Shown: positions 1 through 7,629, numbered from the stretch's first letter. The stretch: DNA of 64,000 nucleotides from Flavobacteriales bacterium UBA852 (GCA_002295925.1 DBGO01000017.1:1-64000); one strand, 5' to 3'. The notes: generated from the sequence alone by a model not told the origin. Translations and numbers: made by a program.

Positions 1-130
1 GGGTTTATGAGTATTCCTTTAACACACAAATGCATACCGATGAAATAAGCGGAACGGGTAATCACACCACAGCCCTGTTCTGGGAATACGATACACGCCT
101 CGGCAGACGCTGGAATTTAGATCCCAAGCC
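1..130 (+). repeat. Rhs-core direct repeat, copy A
   Basis: Copy A of a 130-bp direct repeat. It matches 1218-1347 at all but four positions. It encodes the conserved Rhs-core segment from YEYSFNTQM to WNLDPKP and ends exactly where the two proteins begin to differ. It may extend left of the window. Confidence 0.9.
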
Positions 131-803
131 GGTTGCATGGGAAAGCCAATATGCAGTAAATAGAGGAAATCCTATTTTATTAAATGACCCTAACGGGGAT
201 TTTGCACCTGCAATTTATCTTTCTTTTGAAGCATTTACGGCAATTTTTTTAGGAACTGCGGCAATAACGACTGCAATTGTATATCATGATGAGATTAAAA
301 CCTCCTTATCTGGTTTTTATGAAGACGCAAAAGATTTAACCTATACAGTTTCAGATAAAACTCAAAACTATTTGTATCAAGCACCACCACCATTAGATCC
401 GATAAAGCCAAAATTTGATCCGACTAAACTCTCTAAAAAACAAAAAATTATTTTAGCCACTACACTTATGGCTAACTTAATAAAAAATTTAAACATAAAA
501 ATTCCTGAAAACGAAGAACATAGTATTGATGAAAATAGTGTTAAAATTAAAGTGAATCAGGTGAAATTTTATCAAGATTTAAATAATGAGGGAAAGATTA
601 TCAATAAACTAAAAATCAATTATGAGGTAAGGTATAAAATTGCTAAAGGTGATAACTTAACAAAAATTGCAAAAAGATTTAACACAACTGTTGAAAAAAT
701 TAAAGAACTCAATAATATTGAAAATATTAATAAAATTAATGAAGGACAAGAAATAATTATAGAAAAAGGGGAAAAAGAAGAAGTACAAAGTGAAAAAAAA
801 TAG
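3..803 (+). CDS. Rhs-core tip protein with C-terminal LysM (5' partial)
   Basis: This is the C-terminal end of an Rhs/YD-repeat protein. The frame is open to the left edge, so the real start is probably outside the window; the first internal ATG is at 30. From that Met, residues 1-55 are the conserved Rhs-associated core, with the RLGRRWNLDP signature and an N-P-L/I-x-x-x-D-P-x-G-D ending. A hydrophobic stretch follows (about 60-85), then a charged linker and a C-terminal LysM-like domain (about 203-247, YKIAKGDNLTKIAKRFNTT). LysM domains bind peptidoglycan, so the tail may act in the envelope; this is inference. No toxin fold is recognised. The first 130 bases recur at 1218-1347. Rhs core identity is clear; function is not. 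Confidence 0.7.
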   Translation, partial: VYEYSFNTQMHTDEISGTGNHTTALFWEYDTRLGRRWNLDPKPVAWESQYAVNRGNPILLNDPNGDFAPAIYLSFEAFTAIFLGTAAITTAIVYHDEIKTSLSGFYEDAKDLTYTVSDKTQNYLYQAPPPLDPIKPKFDPTKLSKKQKIILATTLMANLIKNLNIKIPENEEHSIDENSVKIKVNQVKFYQDLNNEGKIINKLKINYEVRYKIAKGDNLTKIAKRFNTTVEKIKELNNIENINKINEGQEIIIEKGEKEEVQSEKK

Positions 804-960
804 TATTTACATATTATTAATTATATTTTTAATACTTCAGCCAATTGTAATGCGTTATGTTGTTAATAATTTTCATTTTCGTTATATAAGTATCATTTTA
901 TGTTTGGTTTTCTTTACCTTTGTGTTATTCGATATTTTTAATAATAAACATGAATCATAA
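790..960 (+). CDS. small membrane protein (GTG start), possible immunity protein
   Basis: A 56-residue protein starting at GTG 790, inside the last codons of the preceding Rhs-tip gene (14-base overlap, consistent with translational coupling). It begins MKKNSIYILL and contains two predicted membrane segments (about residues 5-23 and 33-48) with a short basic loop between. It ends in a TAA that overlaps the next gene's ATG region. No family is recognised. Small membrane proteins directly behind a polymorphic-toxin tip are often immunity proteins, but here that is inferred from position only. Confidence 0.5.
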   Translation: MKKNSIYILLIIFLILQPIVMRYVVNNFHFRYISIILCLVFFTFVLFDIFNNKHES

Positions 961-1138
961 TTTTAAATTACTTCTCACTAAGCTAATTATTAATGCATTC
1001 TATTTATTGTTAGTAATTAAAATAATTGTTTTTTTATTTGATTTCAACTATCAGATATTGGACGTAATACTAGAGATTTTAATTTTAGCTTTTGGAGTTA
1101 CTTATGTTATGATTATAATCTTTTATAATAAAAAGTGA
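950..1138 (+). CDS. small two-helix membrane protein
   Basis: A 62-residue hydrophobic protein. The frame is open back to 920, but ATG 950 is preferred because it overlaps the end of the previous small gene (stop at 958-960), giving a tight coupled pair. Two membrane helices are visible (about residues 10-32 and 38-58), with a lysine-rich C-terminus. No family is recognised. Its position between two Rhs-core units suggests it belongs to the first tip cassette, perhaps with an immunity role (inference). Confidence 0.5.
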   Translation: MNHNFKLLLTKLIINAFYLLLVIKIIVFLFDFNYQILDVILEILILAFGVTYVMIIIFYNKK

Positions 1139-1217
1139 ATTATTGGAGCATACACCGTTCAAATACAGAAGTTTAAACTTTTTACGAGTTTTTTTGAGAG
1201 CAAAGAGCGTGTTGGCA

Positions 1218-1347
1218 GGGTTTATGAGTATTCCTTTAACACGCAAATGCATACCGATGAAATAAGCGGCACGGGCAATCACACCACAGCCCTGTTCTGG
1301 GAATACGATACACGCCTCGGCAGACGGTGGAATTTAGATCCCAAGCC
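1218..1347 (+). repeat. Rhs-core direct repeat, copy B
   Basis: Copy B of the 130-bp Rhs-core repeat, 97% identical to bases 1-130. The open frame and similarity to the third and fourth units (FESKERVG-type segment) continue upstream to about 1184, so this unit keeps slightly more of the ancestral Rhs gene than the ATG at 1247 implies. Confidence 0.9.
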
Positions 1348-2002
1348 ACAGGTTTTTATTTCCGATTATGCAGTTTTTGGGAATAGTCCTATATACAATG
1401 TAGATTTTAAGGGTGATTATTTTTTCGGTTTATTTGGTTCTACTTCTAAACAACGTCAAGCAGCGGAGAACTTCGCTAAAAAATATAATGGAACGATAAT
1501 GAATAAACACAGAAAGAATATCAGCGTTGTTTATTCGGAAAAAGTAAAAAATAATGCACACGAAACTACATTGGTAATTTTACACCAACAATTTTTTGAT
1601 AAAAATGGTGAGTTACTGCCTGAAAATGGAGAAATAAAAGAAAAACAGTTATCCGTTTGGGATAAAATGAGTGAGTCTAAAAATCCCTTTATTAAGATTT
1701 CTTATAATTTAATTGATGAAGCATTTGTTGCAATACAAGCAACACCTTTTGTTGCTCCATTTATAGACCCAGACGAACGCCGCCATTTGACAGGAGAAGC
1801 AGCAAGTCAATTTGAAGTAGAAGAAGCATTTATTTCGACTTTAACATATGCATTAGGACCATTATCAAAATTATCGGGAGTCAAAACGTTGAAAAGATTA
1901 AATACAGCTCAATTTTCAAAAAAGTTTAAAGGTAATTTAGCGAAATTACCTGCAATGTTAAGAGGGAAATTAAATAAATTATATAATAAGGGTGTTGATT
2001 AA
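1247..2002 (+). CDS. orphan Rhs-core tip protein, variable C-terminal domain
   Basis: A 251-residue protein. Residues 1-34 are nearly identical to the Rhs core of the first gene (HTDEISGTGNHTTALFW, then RLGRRWNLDPKP). The sequence then diverges completely, into a charged alpha/beta-looking part (45-140) and an amphipathic, Ala/Leu/Lys-rich C-terminus (150-251). No toxin motif is recognised. The frame is open upstream to 1139 without an ATG, GTG or TTG, so it is either a displaced orphan tip activated by recombination into a full Rhs gene or a decaying fragment expressed from ATG 1247. A small membrane-anchored protein gene follows after 31 bases, the position of an immunity gene. Confidence 0.65.
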   Translation: MHTDEISGTGNHTTALFWEYDTRLGRRWNLDPKPQVFISDYAVFGNSPIYNVDFKGDYFFGLFGSTSKQRQAAENFAKKYNGTIMNKHRKNISVVYSEKVKNNAHETTLVILHQQFFDKNGELLPENGEIKEKQLSVWDKMSESKNPFIKISYNLIDEAFVAIQATPFVAPFIDPDERRHLTGEAASQFEVEEAFISTLTYALGPLSKLSGVKTLKRLNTAQFSKKFKGNLAKLPAMLRGKLNKLYNKGVD

Positions 2003-2033
2003 ATAAATAACGAATCAGTAAGCATCCTTATAG

Positions 2034-2309
2034 ATGGAGCAAAAAAAACAAAAAAAGTTATGGATATCGATAAAAAGCCCTAAAATGATGGAGAATATTT
2101 TCAAACTTTTTAAACTTGTTGTGGGAGGATATTTATTGGAAAAAATAGGAAGGATAGTTGATTTTTTTCTACATAGAAATAAGAAAAAAAGAAATATTAG
2201 GTTAAACGATGAATACTTGGAAGAGTATATTGAATCAGTAAGGTTAAGATTATTAGGTTTAGCTTTAATTTTTATTATTTCATTAATCTATTTAATCCTT
2301 ACCTACTAA
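2034..2309 (+). CDS. small basic protein with C-terminal membrane helix
   Basis: A 91-residue protein rich in Lys/Arg. It has an amphipathic N-terminal half (residues 17-45, possible membrane association) and a clear C-terminal membrane helix (about 70-90, LLGLALIFIISLIYLILTY). No family is recognised. It sits 31 bases after the second Rhs tip and before the third Rhs remnant, where an immunity gene would be expected; that role is inferred from position alone. Confidence 0.5.
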   Translation: MEQKKQKKLWISIKSPKMMENIFKLFKLVVGGYLLEKIGRIVDFFLHRNKKKRNIRLNDEYLEEYIESVRLRLLGLALIFIISLIYLILTY

Positions 2310-2329
2310 AAAAGATAATATTCAGCGAG

Positions 2330-2500
2330 AGTATTCAAAAAAATCATAAACAAAAAACAAACAAATTCCCTACCTTTACAACGATGAACCCTTTGCCCAC
2401 CCCACCCAAACATATCACCACAAATGCCAACGCAAATTTTTTAGGGAGTTTTAGGAGTAAAGGGAGTGTTAGCGGGGTTTATGAGTATTCCTCTAACGGA
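2330..2500 (+). repeat. degenerate Rhs unit, copy C
   Basis: Third copy of the Rhs unit. It starts with an AGTATTCA...AAAAAATCAT spacer shared with 3870 onwards, continues through a segment encoding PTPPKH-type residues shared with 3923 onwards, and ends in GGGTTTATGAGTATTCC shared with copies A and B. Similarity stops just before the HTDEISG segment. Confidence 0.6.
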
Positions 2501-2569
2501 AAAAAAATGTCATTTCCCAATATTATAAATATAAAGCAGGTAATACAACAGGCGGAGGAGGATATATAA
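2384..2569 (+). pseudogene. truncated Rhs-core remnant
   Basis: A 61-codon frame. Its residues 4-38 (from PTPPKHITTNANANF to SGVYEYSSNG) match the segment upstream of the Rhs core in the neighbouring units. The core itself (HTDEISG to WNLDPKP) is missing, replaced by an unrelated 20-residue end. A TACCTTTA element lies just upstream of the ATG, so it could be expressed, but it looks like a recombination scar. Confidence 0.5.
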
Positions 2570-2591
2570 AAGAAACACAAGTGGATTAATT

Positions 2592-3176
2592 ATGAGTAAA
2601 TTCTTTCAAATACTTATTATTTCTTTACTTTTTTGCTCTTGCAAACAAAATAAAGAAGAATCTAATGATATCAGAAAATTTGGATTGAAATGGTTGTCTT
2701 TATCTGAGAATACTAGAATTGCTATTCCCGCTAACACTTGCCTTGCACGTATGAATTTCACTGTTAAAGACTCGTTATTACAATTTAAATTTACTTCGTC
2801 TGGAACAACCGGAGACTATTTTGACACTAGCCATACAAAGCTAACTATCTCTATTGCTGTTTGGGATTCAGTGCACATAGATAGTGCTATACATTATATA
2901 AAATTAAAAAATAGAGCAAATTGTTATAGTTGTTTCTTTCAGCCTATTATAGATGAAGAAAATGAATATTATTTTATTACAAATCCCGAAGAGTCAACTT
3001 CTTTCTCGGCAACAGATATAATTATTAATTATGATGATAATTCTGTATTCGCTCATGATTATTTTACAAGAAAAAAACTGAATTTTGATTCATTACGTTT
3101 ACAAATGAACAAAATGTTGCAAATTAATTCCTATGAAAAATTTCGTCCTTTTATTAAAAACTTTATTAATCGATGA
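2592..3176 (+). CDS. putative lipoprotein of the Rhs cassette region
   Basis: A 194-residue predicted lipoprotein. Residues 1-17 form a signal peptide ending in a lipobox-like LLFCSC, so the mature N-terminus would be an acylated Cys. The mature part is a mixed alpha/beta sequence with a Cys pair near residues 114-117 (NCYSCFF). No family is recognised. Its stop overlaps the start of the next lipoprotein gene by four bases, so the two are probably co-translated. The pair follows the third Rhs remnant and could be its cargo or immunity genes (inference), or unrelated insertions. Confidence 0.6.
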   Translation: MSKFFQILIISLLFCSCKQNKEESNDIRKFGLKWLSLSENTRIAIPANTCLARMNFTVKDSLLQFKFTSSGTTGDYFDTSHTKLTISIAVWDSVHIDSAIHYIKLKNRANCYSCFFQPIIDEENEYYFITNPEESTSFSATDIIINYDDNSVFAHDYFTRKKLNFDSLRLQMNKMLQINSYEKFRPFIKNFINR

Positions 3177-3805
3177 ATAGATATTATTATATCGTATTCG
3201 TATTACTTTTTAGCTTTTGCCATAATATAAAAGACACAAAAAGTTCACCTCAATTTTCAATGAAAGATTATTATATTAATGGTATGGGGATGTTAAAAGT
3301 GCCTTATTTTTACAAGTTAGACTATGTACTTCTTATCAGTAGTAACGAAATGGAAAGTGTATATTTTTCATGTGATGCAAAAAAAATAATTGATATAAAA
3401 GAAAATTATGAGGTAGACTTAAATATGATTGACGATACTTTAGGCAAATTTAATCTTGAAAAATACGAAGATAGTGTTATAGAAGAACATAGGAAACATA
3501 TGGTTGGATGCGAATTTTATGAAATAAAAAACAACCAAAAAAATGAATTTACAATTATTTATGTTTGTAAAAAAAGTAATACGAAAAACGAATATTTTAA
3601 TGAGTATACGGCAATAAACGTTCAAGTTAACGATTCACTAAACATTAAGTTAACACAAAGGTTAAATGTAAATATTTTATTATCATCAGGATATAAAAAA
3701 AATATTGACTCATTAATTACTCATGTAAATTTGTTGTTTGAAAATAATAGATTAGATTATTTTTATGAAAATTATTTCAATCTAACCGAATGCAATTTTA
3801 ATTAA
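3173..3805 (+). CDS. putative lipoprotein, coupled to preceding gene
   Basis: A 210-residue protein whose ATG overlaps the preceding stop (ATGA). The N-terminus, MNRYYYIVFVLLFSFCHN, is a signal peptide with Cys at 16, consistent with a lipoprotein. The mature region is polar, rich in Tyr, Asn, Glu and Lys, with no recognised domain. Codon use is very AT-rich like its partner, and both look like accessory genes. Function unknown. Confidence 0.6.
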   Translation: MNRYYYIVFVLLFSFCHNIKDTKSSPQFSMKDYYINGMGMLKVPYFYKLDYVLLISSNEMESVYFSCDAKKIIDIKENYEVDLNMIDDTLGKFNLEKYEDSVIEEHRKHMVGCEFYEIKNNQKNEFTIIYVCKKSNTKNEYFNEYTAINVQVNDSLNIKLTQRLNVNILLSSGYKKNIDSLITHVNLLFENNRLDYFYENYFNLTECNFN

Positions 3806-3869
3806 ATAGAAGTTGTTTAAAGTTAAAAAGAGCGAATACTAACATTCTGAAAACAAGGAAGAAATGATT

Positions 3870-4018
3870 AGTATTCACTCAAAAAATCATGATACCAAAC
3901 AAAAATATAATAAAAAAGAAATATGCCCACCACACCAAAACATAGCATCACACGCACCAACCCAAATTTTTATGGGGTTTTGGGAGCAAAGAGCGTGTTG
4001 GTGGGGTTTATTACATAA
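3870..4018 (+). repeat. degenerate Rhs unit, copy D
   Basis: Fourth Rhs unit remnant. It shares the AGTATTCAC...AAAAAATCATGA spacer and the CCCACC/CCAAACATA segment with unit C, and GAGCAAAGAGCGTGTTGG with the region just upstream of copy B. Confidence 0.55.
3923..4018 (+). pseudogene. 31-codon Rhs remnant
   Basis: A short frame reading MPTTPKHSITRTNPNF then GAKSVLVGF. It parallels residues 4-35 of the 2384 remnant (PTPPKHITTNANANF, RSKGSVSGV). It stops where the Rhs core should begin and is almost certainly non-functional. Confidence 0.45.
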
Positions 4019-4050
4019 AACCTCAACACCACCAAAATAAATAACGACTG

Positions 4051-4884
4051 CTAATAAATAATCTTGCATTTCGGGAGGAGAATTCTCAAAATATCCAGTT
4101 GTTCATCTGAAAGTGCATTGCCTTTTAAATTCCATTCGTACAATTCTTGAAAATTAACAGCTTCTTCACTGATAAATGAAATAAGGTTATCTTCGAGCGA
4201 ACAATAATTCAGATTGAGTAAATTGTAAAAAGAATCAGGAAGTTTGGTAATTTGATTTTTATCCAAAACCAAAGTTTCCAAAGCAGATGCTTTACCAATT
4301 GTTTTTGGCAAAAAAGAAATACTGTCGTTATACAAAATAAGCGTGGTCAGCTTTGGGCAATAAAAAAGACTGTCGGGCAAAGTATCCAACGGCGTATTAA
4401 CTATTTTCAGTTCACGTAATGATTTTAAATGATTTGCGTTTTTTGGAAGTTTTATCTTTTTCGAATTATTCAACAAATTCAATTCATTCAGACGATATAA
4501 GTAAGAAAAAGTAAACGGTAATGAATCCAATGCGGTTTGTTGTAAAGTTAGCTTACGCAAATTATAAATGTTTACAAATTCGGGCGGAAGAATCTTAATG
4601 GGATTATTGATAATTTTCAACTCCATTAATCGAGACAACGAACACCACACACGCGGAAAACTGTCTAAGCTGTTATCGATTAAAGTAAGCGTTTGCAGGT
4701 TTTTCAGCAAAGCAATTTTATCAATATCTTTTTCCGAAAGCCAAACATTCTCCAACTTTAAATGATAGGTTGTTTCCGGATTTTTAACGGCGGTTTTCAG
4801 GTCGGTAGTAATAGTAGAAAAGGGATGTTGAGCAGATAAATAAAAACCTGCAAAAAACAGTAATATTACTGCAGTAATACGCAT
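4051..4884 (-). CDS. secreted leucine-rich repeat protein
   Basis: A 277-residue exported protein. Residues 1-19 are a signal peptide ending SAQ. From about residue 55 to 270 there are roughly nine leucine-rich repeats of the LxxLxLxxNxIxxLPxx type (e.g. LETLVLDKNQITKLPDSF), a fold that binds proteins. No sorting domain or anchor is visible, so it is probably periplasmic or secreted. It lies four bases downstream of the MscS-family channel gene on the same strand, implying one transcript. The final segment, LRILLPKCKIIY, looks like a capping repeat. Confidence 0.8.
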   Translation of the reverse strand: MRITAVILLFFAGFYLSAQHPFSTITTDLKTAVKNPETTYHLKLENVWLSEKDIDKIALLKNLQTLTLIDNSLDSFPRVWCSLSRLMELKIINNPIKILPPEFVNIYNLRKLTLQQTALDSLPFTFSYLYRLNELNLLNNSKKIKLPKNANHLKSLRELKIVNTPLDTLPDSLFYCPKLTTLILYNDSISFLPKTIGKASALETLVLDKNQITKLPDSFYNLLNLNYCSLEDNLISFISEEAVNFQELYEWNLKGNALSDEQLDILRILLPKCKIIY

Positions 4885-4887
4885 TGA

Positions 4888-5949
4888 TTAATTCCGATTT
4901 TGAATATTGGCATACACCGTTTGTGTGGGAAAAGCCATTTCCAATCCGTTGGCATTGAATTGTTTTAAAATAGCCAAATTGACATCGGTTTGTGTTTGCA
5001 TAATATCGCTTCCTTTTTTTATATAATAAATGAAAGTAATACCCAAAGCAAAGTCGCCAAATTCATTAAATCCGATAATTACATTTTCTTCCAGATTAGG
5101 ATTTGCCGCTGCAATTTCTTTCAATATCTGCATGGCTTGTTCAATTTGTTCGGGTGTTGTATCGTAAATCAACCCTAATTTGAGCGTAATTTTCCGCCAC
5201 GGTTCGGAAGATACATTTTCTACCATTCCTTCCGGAAATTTTGAATTGGGAATGGTAACAATTCTACCGTCAAGGGTTTTTAATCGTGTGCTGCGCAAGC
5301 CAATTTCAACAATTGTCCCATCAAATCCGCCAATTTTTATCCTGTCGCCAATTTTAAACGGTTTGTCTGTAAAAATCATAATGCCGCCAAAAAAGTTGGA
5401 AACAGTATCTTTTGCCGCCATAGCCAACGCCAAACCACCAATTCCCAGTCCGGCAAGCAATGCCCCTACATCGTAACCGGCATTGTTTAATGCCAATATT
5501 ACACCCAACGACCAAATAATGGCACGTAAACCCTTTCGTAAAATAGGCATCAGTTGGTCGTCGAGGTCGTTTTCGGTTTTTTCGGTAATTGGCACAAGGT
5601 ATTCAACAATTAAAGCATCCACTACGCGAGCAATGAGCCAAGTAATGTTCAATGTGTAAGTAATATGCAGCACTTTATTTCCCCAATCGTGCAGCGATTC
5701 GGGGAACGTAAGACGATTGAAAGCTATTGTAATACCTGATAACACAATAGCCAAAACAATGGGTTCTTCCAATTTGTCAATGAGTATATCATCGAGATTG
5801 GTTTTGGTTTTGGCGGTAATTTTTTTCAGCACATTCTTCGACAGCCAATATAAGATTTTAGCTACTACAACGGCTCCTAAAATTATGGCAAAGCTAATTG
5901 CCCATTGCATAATAGTATTGTGGTAAAAGGTTTTTTCCAAGAAATCCAT
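4888..5949 (-). CDS. MscS-family mechanosensitive ion channel
   Basis: A small-conductance mechanosensitive channel that releases osmolytes on hypo-osmotic shock. There are three to four N-terminal membrane helices. The Gly/Ala-rich pore helix lies at about residues 162-190 (GALLAGLGIGGLALAMAAKD), followed by the beta domain with KPFKIGDRIKIGGFDGTI and the IPNSKF motif, then an alpha/beta C-terminal domain. The frame is open to a TTG at 5955, but ATG 5949 is the more likely start, giving 353 residues, typical of the family. Co-transcribed with the LRR protein. Confidence 0.9.
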   Translation of the reverse strand: MDFLEKTFYHNTIMQWAISFAIILGAVVVAKILYWLSKNVLKKITAKTKTNLDDILIDKLEEPIVLAIVLSGITIAFNRLTFPESLHDWGNKVLHITYTLNITWLIARVVDALIVEYLVPITEKTENDLDDQLMPILRKGLRAIIWSLGVILALNNAGYDVGALLAGLGIGGLALAMAAKDTVSNFFGGIMIFTDKPFKIGDRIKIGGFDGTIVEIGLRSTRLKTLDGRIVTIPNSKFPEGMVENVSSEPWRKITLKLGLIYDTTPEQIEQAMQILKEIAAANPNLEENVIIGFNEFGDFALGITFIYYIKKGSDIMQTQTDVNLAILKQFNANGLEMAFPTQTVYANIQNRN

Positions 5950-6052
5950 GCTCAATTATTTTTTGACGAATTTAAAGATTTATCAATAAATGTGAAATTT
6001 TCAGACTAATAATATGTGAATGAAGAAAATAAAAAGGTTAATATCGGGCAGG

Positions 6053-6176
6053 GCTAACAAAGTTGTAGGATTTTCACGTAGTTAAAATTCCACCGAAACC
6101 CCTACGATTAGCATATATCCGTAACTGGCTTTGTACAGTAGTTTTGCTTGACTATGAACATATACGCATTGTTAGC
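6053..6176. repeat. inverted-repeat-bounded att-like element
   Basis: A 124-bp non-coding element bounded by GCTAACAA (6053-6060) and its exact inverted complement TTGTTAGC (6169-6176). Inside are further imperfect inverted repeats (GTAGG 6065-6069 with CCTAC 6101-6105). The layout recalls an integron attC site (RYYYAAC...GTTRRRY), but each core box has one mismatch. It abuts two small lipoprotein genes. No integrase is in the window. Confidence 0.4.
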
Positions 6177-6185
6177 ACTAGGGTT

Positions 6186-6566
6186 TTATTCTTTTTCATT
6201 TAAGTATTGTCCAATCTCATAAGTCATTTGGAAACCAAAATTCAGGTCATCTGAGTCAAAGTTTACAAAAGGATTAGTTACTTTATCTGTGACCGTTAAA
6301 AATCCAATCCGATTTTCATTGGCATAAAGGTCAATTTGTATGTCAGCTATGAACTTCCTTTGAATTTCAGGTTCGATATTTCTTTTCAAAATGTCCTTAA
6401 ATATTTCTACTTGATTTTTGTCAAGCTCAATTTTTTTACCTGTGTTCTTGAAATTGATTTCAACTCTTGTTACTCGGTCAATGATTGAATTGTACTTGTC
6501 AATTTTTGATTGATAGCAAGCTGTCAAAGTTAGGAACGATATGAATATTAAGTGAACAGCTTTCAT
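6186..6566 (-). CDS. putative lipoprotein
   Basis: A 126-residue predicted lipoprotein. Residues 1-16 are a signal peptide with lipobox LTAC. The mature part is a small alpha/beta domain with no family recognised. The ATG overlaps the stop of the upstream 76-residue lipoprotein gene (ATGA), so the two are co-translated. It lies between the att-like element and a DUF2071 gene, in a block that looks like accessory cargo. Confidence 0.6.
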   Translation of the reverse strand: MKAVHLIFISFLTLTACYQSKIDKYNSIIDRVTRVEINFKNTGKKIELDKNQVEIFKDILKRNIEPEIQRKFIADIQIDLYANENRIGFLTVTDKVTNPFVNFDSDDLNFGFQMTYEIGQYLNEKE

Positions 6567-6793
6567 ATTTGATCTTGTCTGTAGAGTAAAAGTCTGCTTG
6601 CAGGGTCAATAATTATCAAAACACTTTTGCCTTTTTCTAAATTCTTGTAGAAATAATAATTGCCACCATCTTCTCTCCAATCGTCAGGTAATATTAGGTC
6701 AGAGTTTTGTTCAATTATGTCCGCCCGACGATTTAACATCAGACAACTATTCATTGTCAATGCGAGAATCAATATTTGAAGTAGTTGTTTCAT
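6563..6793 (-). CDS. small putative lipoprotein
   Basis: A 76-residue protein with a signal peptide and lipobox-like MNSC (Cys about 17). The short mature domain has a YYFYKN...SVLIIIDP...LLLY pattern. Its stop overlaps the next gene's start. Its own ATG overlaps the TGA of a start-less upstream frame (6794-6875), which encodes a vaguely similar IVVVYDSDEKLLLLPN. No function assigned. Confidence 0.55.
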   Translation of the reverse strand: MKQLLQILILALTMNSCLMLNRRADIIEQNSDLILPDDWREDGGNYYFYKNLEKGKSVLIIIDPASRLLLYRQDQI

Positions 6794-6875
6794 TTTACAT
6801 TAGTATCTATGTTTGGTAAAAGTAATAGCTTTTCATCAGAATCATAAACAACAACTATTTTGTATAGCCTTTGTT

Positions 6876-7604
6876 TTAGCCAGTTTTTTTGTTTTTAATT
6901 TTTCCCCAAGCCAAAACCTTTACTCCTTTTGAATAATGAATTTTGTTTGGCTTTTCGTTTATTAATTTTTGAAACCTTGGATAACTCAATTCTAATTTTT
7001 GTATGTCAATTTCATTAATTGGCCACTCCAAATGATGGATTTCAAATTCATTTATCGAATCGTCTGTGTCTTGAAAAAGAGCATATCTTTCGGTTAACCA
7101 TTTGTCAAGTTGCGTTTTCTCGGTAAACTCCTTTCCAATTTTAAATTCAATATTTAGTTCGTCTTTAAATTCCGAATTTTGAGATTTGAAATTTTGGTTA
7201 GTCCTTTTAATTTTTGAATATCTATAAGGAAGTTCCGAAATTCCTTTAGCGACTTTACACGATAAACTTTTTCCACCTTCAATACTTAAAAAGTATACAC
7301 CACTCTTTCCTTTATATTTTACATAAGTTCTGATATTTATTTCATCAAAGTCTGAAATTGGAGGAAAAGAAATCATATTTTTTAGTCTCATTTTCTCCAT
7401 TGTAAAAGCTACCATTGAAACCCAAGGTTTTCCTTCAAAAAGATCAATTTCTATTTCATCAGGAACAAATTTCTTTAATTCCTTTAAGTCAACTTGCCAA
7501 TGAAGAAAAATGGCATCATTCCATTCTTGATAGAATTTCCAAGAAGATTTAGGTATTTGCCAAGGTCTGTGTTTTGTGGTATTTAATATTTCTCGGATTG
7601 TCAT
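6876..7604 (-). CDS. DUF2071 (YqjF-like) protein
   Basis: A 242-residue cytoplasmic protein of the DUF2071/YqjF family. Typical marks are HRPWQIP near the N-terminus, FLHW followed by a P-x-E-I-E-I-D-x-F-x-G-K-PWVSMVAF strand, and NIRTYVKYKGKSGVYFLS. The family is widespread and structurally related to acetoacetate decarboxylase-like folds, but its biochemical role is not established. It is 26 bases from hflX on the same strand, but the neighbouring lipoproteins and att-like site suggest a separate accessory block. Confidence 0.75.
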   Translation of the reverse strand: MTIREILNTTKHRPWQIPKSSWKFYQEWNDAIFLHWQVDLKELKKFVPDEIEIDLFEGKPWVSMVAFTMEKMRLKNMISFPPISDFDEINIRTYVKYKGKSGVYFLSIEGGKSLSCKVAKGISELPYRYSKIKRTNQNFKSQNSEFKDELNIEFKIGKEFTEKTQLDKWLTERYALFQDTDDSINEFEIHHLEWPINEIDIQKLELSYPRFQKLINEKPNKIHYSKGVKVLAWGKIKNKKTG

Positions 7605-7629
7605 TTTATCAAATTGGCTACAACACTTA

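Noticed and set aside
5180..5476. 98-codon plus-strand frame inside the MscS gene
   Set aside because: Lies antisense to a clearly coding channel gene; no homology, low-complexity Pro/Ser translation.
6053..6176. Insertion sequence ends
   Set aside because: Only 124 bases between the inverted repeats, no transposase and no visible target duplication; kept as an att-like element instead.
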